Shown one piece after another: positions 61,438 through 64,000 of a stretch of 64,000 bases of DNA. Each line of letters starts with the position of its first letter. Position 1 is the stretch's first letter. Below the pieces are notes generated by a model that searched no databases, was not told the origin of the DNA, and worked only from the letters and a program-made list of their open reading frames with translations. This stretch comes from Aeromicrobium sp. A1-2. GTDB lineage: Bacteria; Actinomycetota; Actinomycetes; Propionibacteriales; Nocardioidaceae. Position numbers and translations under genes: made by a program. Location of the stretch: contig NZ_CP027482.1 in the NCBI RefSeq assembly GCF_003443875.1, positions 2,356,001 through 2,420,000 of the forward strand, in the 5' to 3' direction.

Positions 61438-62984
61438 CCGACGCCACCCCGGGCACGAGCCCCGTCGCCACCGCACCGACCTACCTGTCCCACCGCCAGA
61501 TCCTGGTGATCCTCGGCGGGCTGATGACCGGGATGTTCCTCGCCGCACTCGACCAGAGCATCGTCGGCACGGCGCTCCCCCGCATCACCTCCGACCTCAA
61601 CGGCCTGGACAAGCTCAGCTGGGTCGTCACGGCGTACCTGCTGACCTCGACCGCCGCGACTCCCCTGTGGGGCAAGATCTCGGACCTGTACGGTCGCCGG
61701 CTGATCTTCCAGGCCGCGATCGTGACGTTCCTCGTCGGCTCGCTGCTGTGCGGCTTCTCCAGGAATATCGAGGAGCTCATCGGGTTCCGGGCCCTGCAGG
61801 GCATCGGCGGCGGTGGCCTGATGGCGCTGGCGTTCGCGACGATCGGCGACGTGATCCCTTCCCGCGAGCGCGGCCGCTACATGGGCTACATGGGCGCCGT
61901 GTTCGGTACCGCCAGCGTCGCCGGACCGCTGCTTGGCGGCTGGCTCGCCGATGGTCCTGGCTGGGAGTGGATCTTCTGGCTCAACGTTCCGATCGGCCTG
62001 GTGGCCCTGGTCGTCACCTCGTACGCGCTCAAGCTCCCGCACACACGTCGCGAGCACACGATCGACTGGCTCGGTGCCGGCGTCCTGGTGTCGGGCGTCT
62101 CCTCGCTGCTGCTGTACGTCTCGTGGGCCGGGCCCGACCACGGCTGGGGCTCCAGCCTGGGGCTTGCGCTCCTGGGTGGCGCCATCGCGCTGACGGCGGC
62201 GTTCATCGCGATCGAGCTGCGCGCCAAGGAGCCGATCATTCCGATGGAGCTGTTCCGTGGGTCGATCTTCCGCACCACCAACGCGCTGTCGGTCGTGATG
62301 GGCATCTCGATGTTCGGTGCGATCATCTTCGTCCCGCTCTACCTGCAGGTCGTGATGGGCATGTCGCCCACCCGGTCGGGCCTCGGCATGCTGCCGATGG
62401 TCGCGGGCCTCTTCTCGACCTCGATCCCGTCAGGCCACTGGGTCACCCGGACCGGTCGTTACCGACCCCTGCCGATTGCCAGCACCCTCGTGGTGTTCGT
62501 GGCCCTGCTGATCCTGTCCACACTCGGGGCGGACAGCGCGTACTGGCAGGTCGGGGTCGGGATGTTCGCCCTCGGCGCTGGCCTGGGGCTGACGATGCAG
62601 CTCCTGACCGTGATCGTGCAGAACTCGGTCAACATGCGCCATCTCGGCATCGCGACGAGCACCATCACGTTCTTCCGCACGCTCGGCGGCGCGTTCGGCG
62701 CAGCGCTCTTCGGGGCCGTGCTCAACACGCGTCTGAGTCATCACCTGGCGACAGTCGGCTCACCCACCGGCGGGCCGATCAACACCAACGACTCCTCGGC
62801 CATCCGGGGGCTGCCCGAGCCCCTGCAGTCCAAGGTCATCGAAGCGTTCGCGAACTCATTGCACGACGTCTTCCTGGCCGCTCTGCCGATCGTCGCGATC
62901 GCATTCGTGATCTCGCTGTTCATCAAGGAGATCCCCTTGCGCACACGGGACACGCCCGTGCCGGCCGAGGCAGCCGAGCTCTAG
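61434..62984 (+). CDS. DHA2-family (EmrB/QacA) drug:H+ antiporter
   Basis: This 516-residue major facilitator has 14 predicted helices. Motifs include MFLAALDQSIVGTALPRITS (motif D1 region), LSWVVTAYLLTSTAATPLWG, KISDLYGRRLIFQAA (motif A) and GVGMFALGAGLGLTMQLLTV. It exports lipophilic cations or antibiotics in exchange for protons. It is translated with marR through an ATGA overlap, which suggests induction by its own substrates. Confidence 0.94.
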   Translation: MTDATPGTSPVATAPTYLSHRQILVILGGLMTGMFLAALDQSIVGTALPRITSDLNGLDKLSWVVTAYLLTSTAATPLWGKISDLYGRRLIFQAAIVTFLVGSLLCGFSRNIEELIGFRALQGIGGGGLMALAFATIGDVIPSRERGRYMGYMGAVFGTASVAGPLLGGWLADGPGWEWIFWLNVPIGLVALVVTSYALKLPHTRREHTIDWLGAGVLVSGVSSLLLYVSWAGPDHGWGSSLGLALLGGAIALTAAFIAIELRAKEPIIPMELFRGSIFRTTNALSVVMGISMFGAIIFVPLYLQVVMGMSPTRSGLGMLPMVAGLFSTSIPSGHWVTRTGRYRPLPIASTLVVFVALLILSTLGADSAYWQVGVGMFALGAGLGLTMQLLTVIVQNSVNMRHLGIATSTITFFRTLGGAFGAALFGAVLNTRLSHHLATVGSPTGGPINTNDSSAIRGLPEPLQSKVIEAFANSLHDVFLAALPIVAIAFVISLFIKEIPLRTRDTPVPAEAAEL

Positions 62985-62992
62985 ACCGAACT

Positions 62993-63322
62993 CTAGGGGC
63001 GGTCGCGAGCCGGCAGCCCGTCGACGACGAGGTCGTACGAGTCCTCGATCAGCTCTGCGAGCAGGCCCGGCGGCAGCGATCGGTCGACCTGCGCGGTGAT
63101 CCAGTGCTTCTTGTTCATGTGATAGCCGCGGACGATCTCGTCGTACGTCTGGACCAGACCGGTCACGTCCGGCGGCTCGGCCTTGAGCGTGACGTGGGCC
63201 GGCGAGTCCGCAGCACTGATCGCGAAAACCTTGCCGCCGACCTTGAACACCGCGGTGTCCTCGCCGAACGGGAAGCTCAACGAGGCTCCCGGCAGGGCGA
63301 GGCACTGCGCATGCACGTCCAT
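62993..63322 (-). CDS. MmcQ/YjbR family DNA-binding-fold protein
   Basis: This 109-residue protein begins MDVHAQCLALPGASLSFPFG and contains FKVGGKVFAISAADSPAHVT, LKAEPPDVTGLVQTYDEIVR and GYHMNKKHWITAQVD. This is the CyaY-like fold of the YjbR/MmcQ family, whose role is unknown. Its start shares one base with the stop of the AI-2E-type exporter gene (TGATG), so it is the downstream member of an operon. It converges with the MFS gene 9 bp away. Confidence 0.92.
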   Translation of the reverse strand: MDVHAQCLALPGASLSFPFGEDTAVFKVGGKVFAISAADSPAHVTLKAEPPDVTGLVQTYDEIVRGYHMNKKHWITAQVDRSLPPGLLAELIEDSYDLVVDGLPARDRP

Positions 63323-64000
63323 CACGCCGGTTCTGGCTCGATCCCGACGTCCTCCTCGGGATCGTCCTCGTACTCCTGGGCAACCGACACCAGGTGGCGC
63401 ACGACACCGTTGAGGACGGCGGCGAAAGGCACCGCGATCAGCGCGCCGACGACTCCGGCCACCGTGACGCCGGCGGCGATCGCGAAGATGATCGCGAGCG
63501 GGTGGACCGCCACGAGCCGGCCCATCAGGAATGGCTGCAGGACGTGGGCCTCGACCTGCTGGACCACGATGACGACGATCAGCATGAACAGCGCCGTCCA
63601 CGGCCCCTGGGCGACCAGGGCGACCAGCACCGCGACCATGCCCGACAACAGGGCTCCGATGATCGGGACGAAGGCGCCGAGGAACACCAGCACGCCGATC
63701 GCCAAGGACAGCGGCACTCCCAGAACCCACGCACCCAGGGCAATGCCCATCGCATCGGTCGCCGCGACGATCACGGTGGCCCGGACGAACGCGGTCAGCG
63801 ACGCCCACGCGGTGTGACCCGAGGAGTTGACGTGCGCCCGAGCGCCACGGGGGAACAGCGCGACGATCCAGGCCCAGATCCGCCCGCCTTCGTAGAGGAA
63901 GAAGAACGCCGAGAACAGCGCGATGAAGAAGCCCGCCAGGACGTGCGTCAGCGTTGTGCCGACCTCGGTGATCCGGGTCAGCAGTGAGGTGTCACTGGAG
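63322..64000 (-). CDS. AI-2E family transporter (partial; N terminus beyond window)
   Basis: About 225 C-terminal residues of a membrane protein of the AI-2E/PerM exporter family are visible; the gene continues past base 64000. Helices include VLAGFFIALFSAFFFLYEGG, LIVVIVVQQVEAHVLQPFLM and IIFAIAAGVTVAGVVGALIA. The characteristic LVFLGAFVPIIGALLSGMVA and QQVEAHVLQPFLMGRLVAVH are present, and an acidic tail ends the protein. A similar gene (Rv1101c) lies near glpX/fumC in mycobacteria. The exported compound is unknown. Confidence 0.92.
   Translation of the reverse strand, partial: SSDTSLLTRITEVGTTLTHVLAGFFIALFSAFFFLYEGGRIWAWIVALFPRGARAHVNSSGHTAWASLTAFVRATVIVAATDAMGIALGAWVLGVPLSLAIGVLVFLGAFVPIIGALLSGMVAVLVALVAQGPWTALFMLIVVIVVQQVEAHVLQPFLMGRLVAVHPLAIIFAIAAGVTVAGVVGALIAVPFAAVLNGVVRHLVSVAQEYEDDPEEDVGIEPEPA

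Noticed and set aside
1-64000. CRISPR arrays, rRNA and tRNA genes
   Set aside because: No regularly spaced repeats with spacers were seen; the repeat arrays found are contiguous or inverted. No T-loop GGTTCRANNCC with matching acceptor arms was noticed, although a covariance search was not possible.

Overview
The window is high-GC, gene-dense actinobacterial chromosome. Support for this comes from many GTG starts, genes joined by 4-bp ATGA/GTGA overlaps, and start codons placed 6-8 nt after a -10-like hexamer with no ribosome binding site (leaderless style). It also has a mycothiol S-conjugate amidase, DUF4307, DUF4245 and DUF6542 genes, a DUF222/HNH (13E12-type) gene with a mycobacterial-type SOS box, and an LPxTG protein. 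A member of the Nocardioidaceae (Aeromicrobium/Nocardioides type) is my inference. I saw no rRNA, tRNA, CRISPR array or complete insertion sequence.

Region 1-24.4 kb is mainly accessory: the tail of an S9 peptidase, alditol oxidase, DUF2071, a phosphotransferase divergent from a YibE/F membrane protein, an isochorismatase and an NmrA-type reductase facing each other across four perfect 18-bp iterons, and a TetR gene divergent from a DUF4386-oxidoreductase pair with a doubled operator. Then come universal stress, glutaredoxin-like and SGNH proteins, and a DUF2202 lipoprotein downstream of a perfect CsoR-like palindrome and followed by a ferric-reductase-like flavoprotein. After these come an unknown membrane pair, a ceramidase-family protein and a transglutaminase. 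The 19.4-22.5 kb stretch is decayed and acquired-looking: gene remnants, an NTF2/quinone-reductase divergent pair and a frameshifted CPBP protease. A histidine kinase/response regulator pair ends the region.

Region 24.6-59.7 kb carries a core block whose gene content matches, from memory, the Mycobacterium tuberculosis interval Rv1080c-Rv1112: ychF, DUF6542, ispH, xseA-xseB, DUF4245, glpX, fumC, phoH2, uppS-like, hemolysin III, YyaL, small membrane protein, mca, DUF4307 and greA. It is interrupted by insertions: two GNATs, rmuC, an antiporter fused to a ubiquitin-type zinc finger, a Mop-regulator-modABC operon, an LpqY/SugABC-like sugar transporter operon, the SOS-boxed HNH gene, an LPDTG surface protein, a MOSC protein, a DsbA-CcdA thiol-redox pair and an SDR.

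Region 59.7-64 kb holds threonine ammonia-lyase, a MarR-MFS efflux operon with a palindromic operator, a YjbR protein and the C-terminal part of an AI-2E family exporter.

The most unusual observation is the five-gene operon at 40.1-45.6 kb. Its only ATPase keeps Walker A but has lost the signature motif, the catalytic glutamate, the D-loop and the H-loop histidine, and it is overlapped by a DUF2079 (GT-C-like) membrane protein gene. Other leads are the inverted/tandem repeat cluster after fumC, the CsoR-like site, the iterons, the SOS-box/HNH gene, and two genes that are each exactly one base short of a continuous frame.
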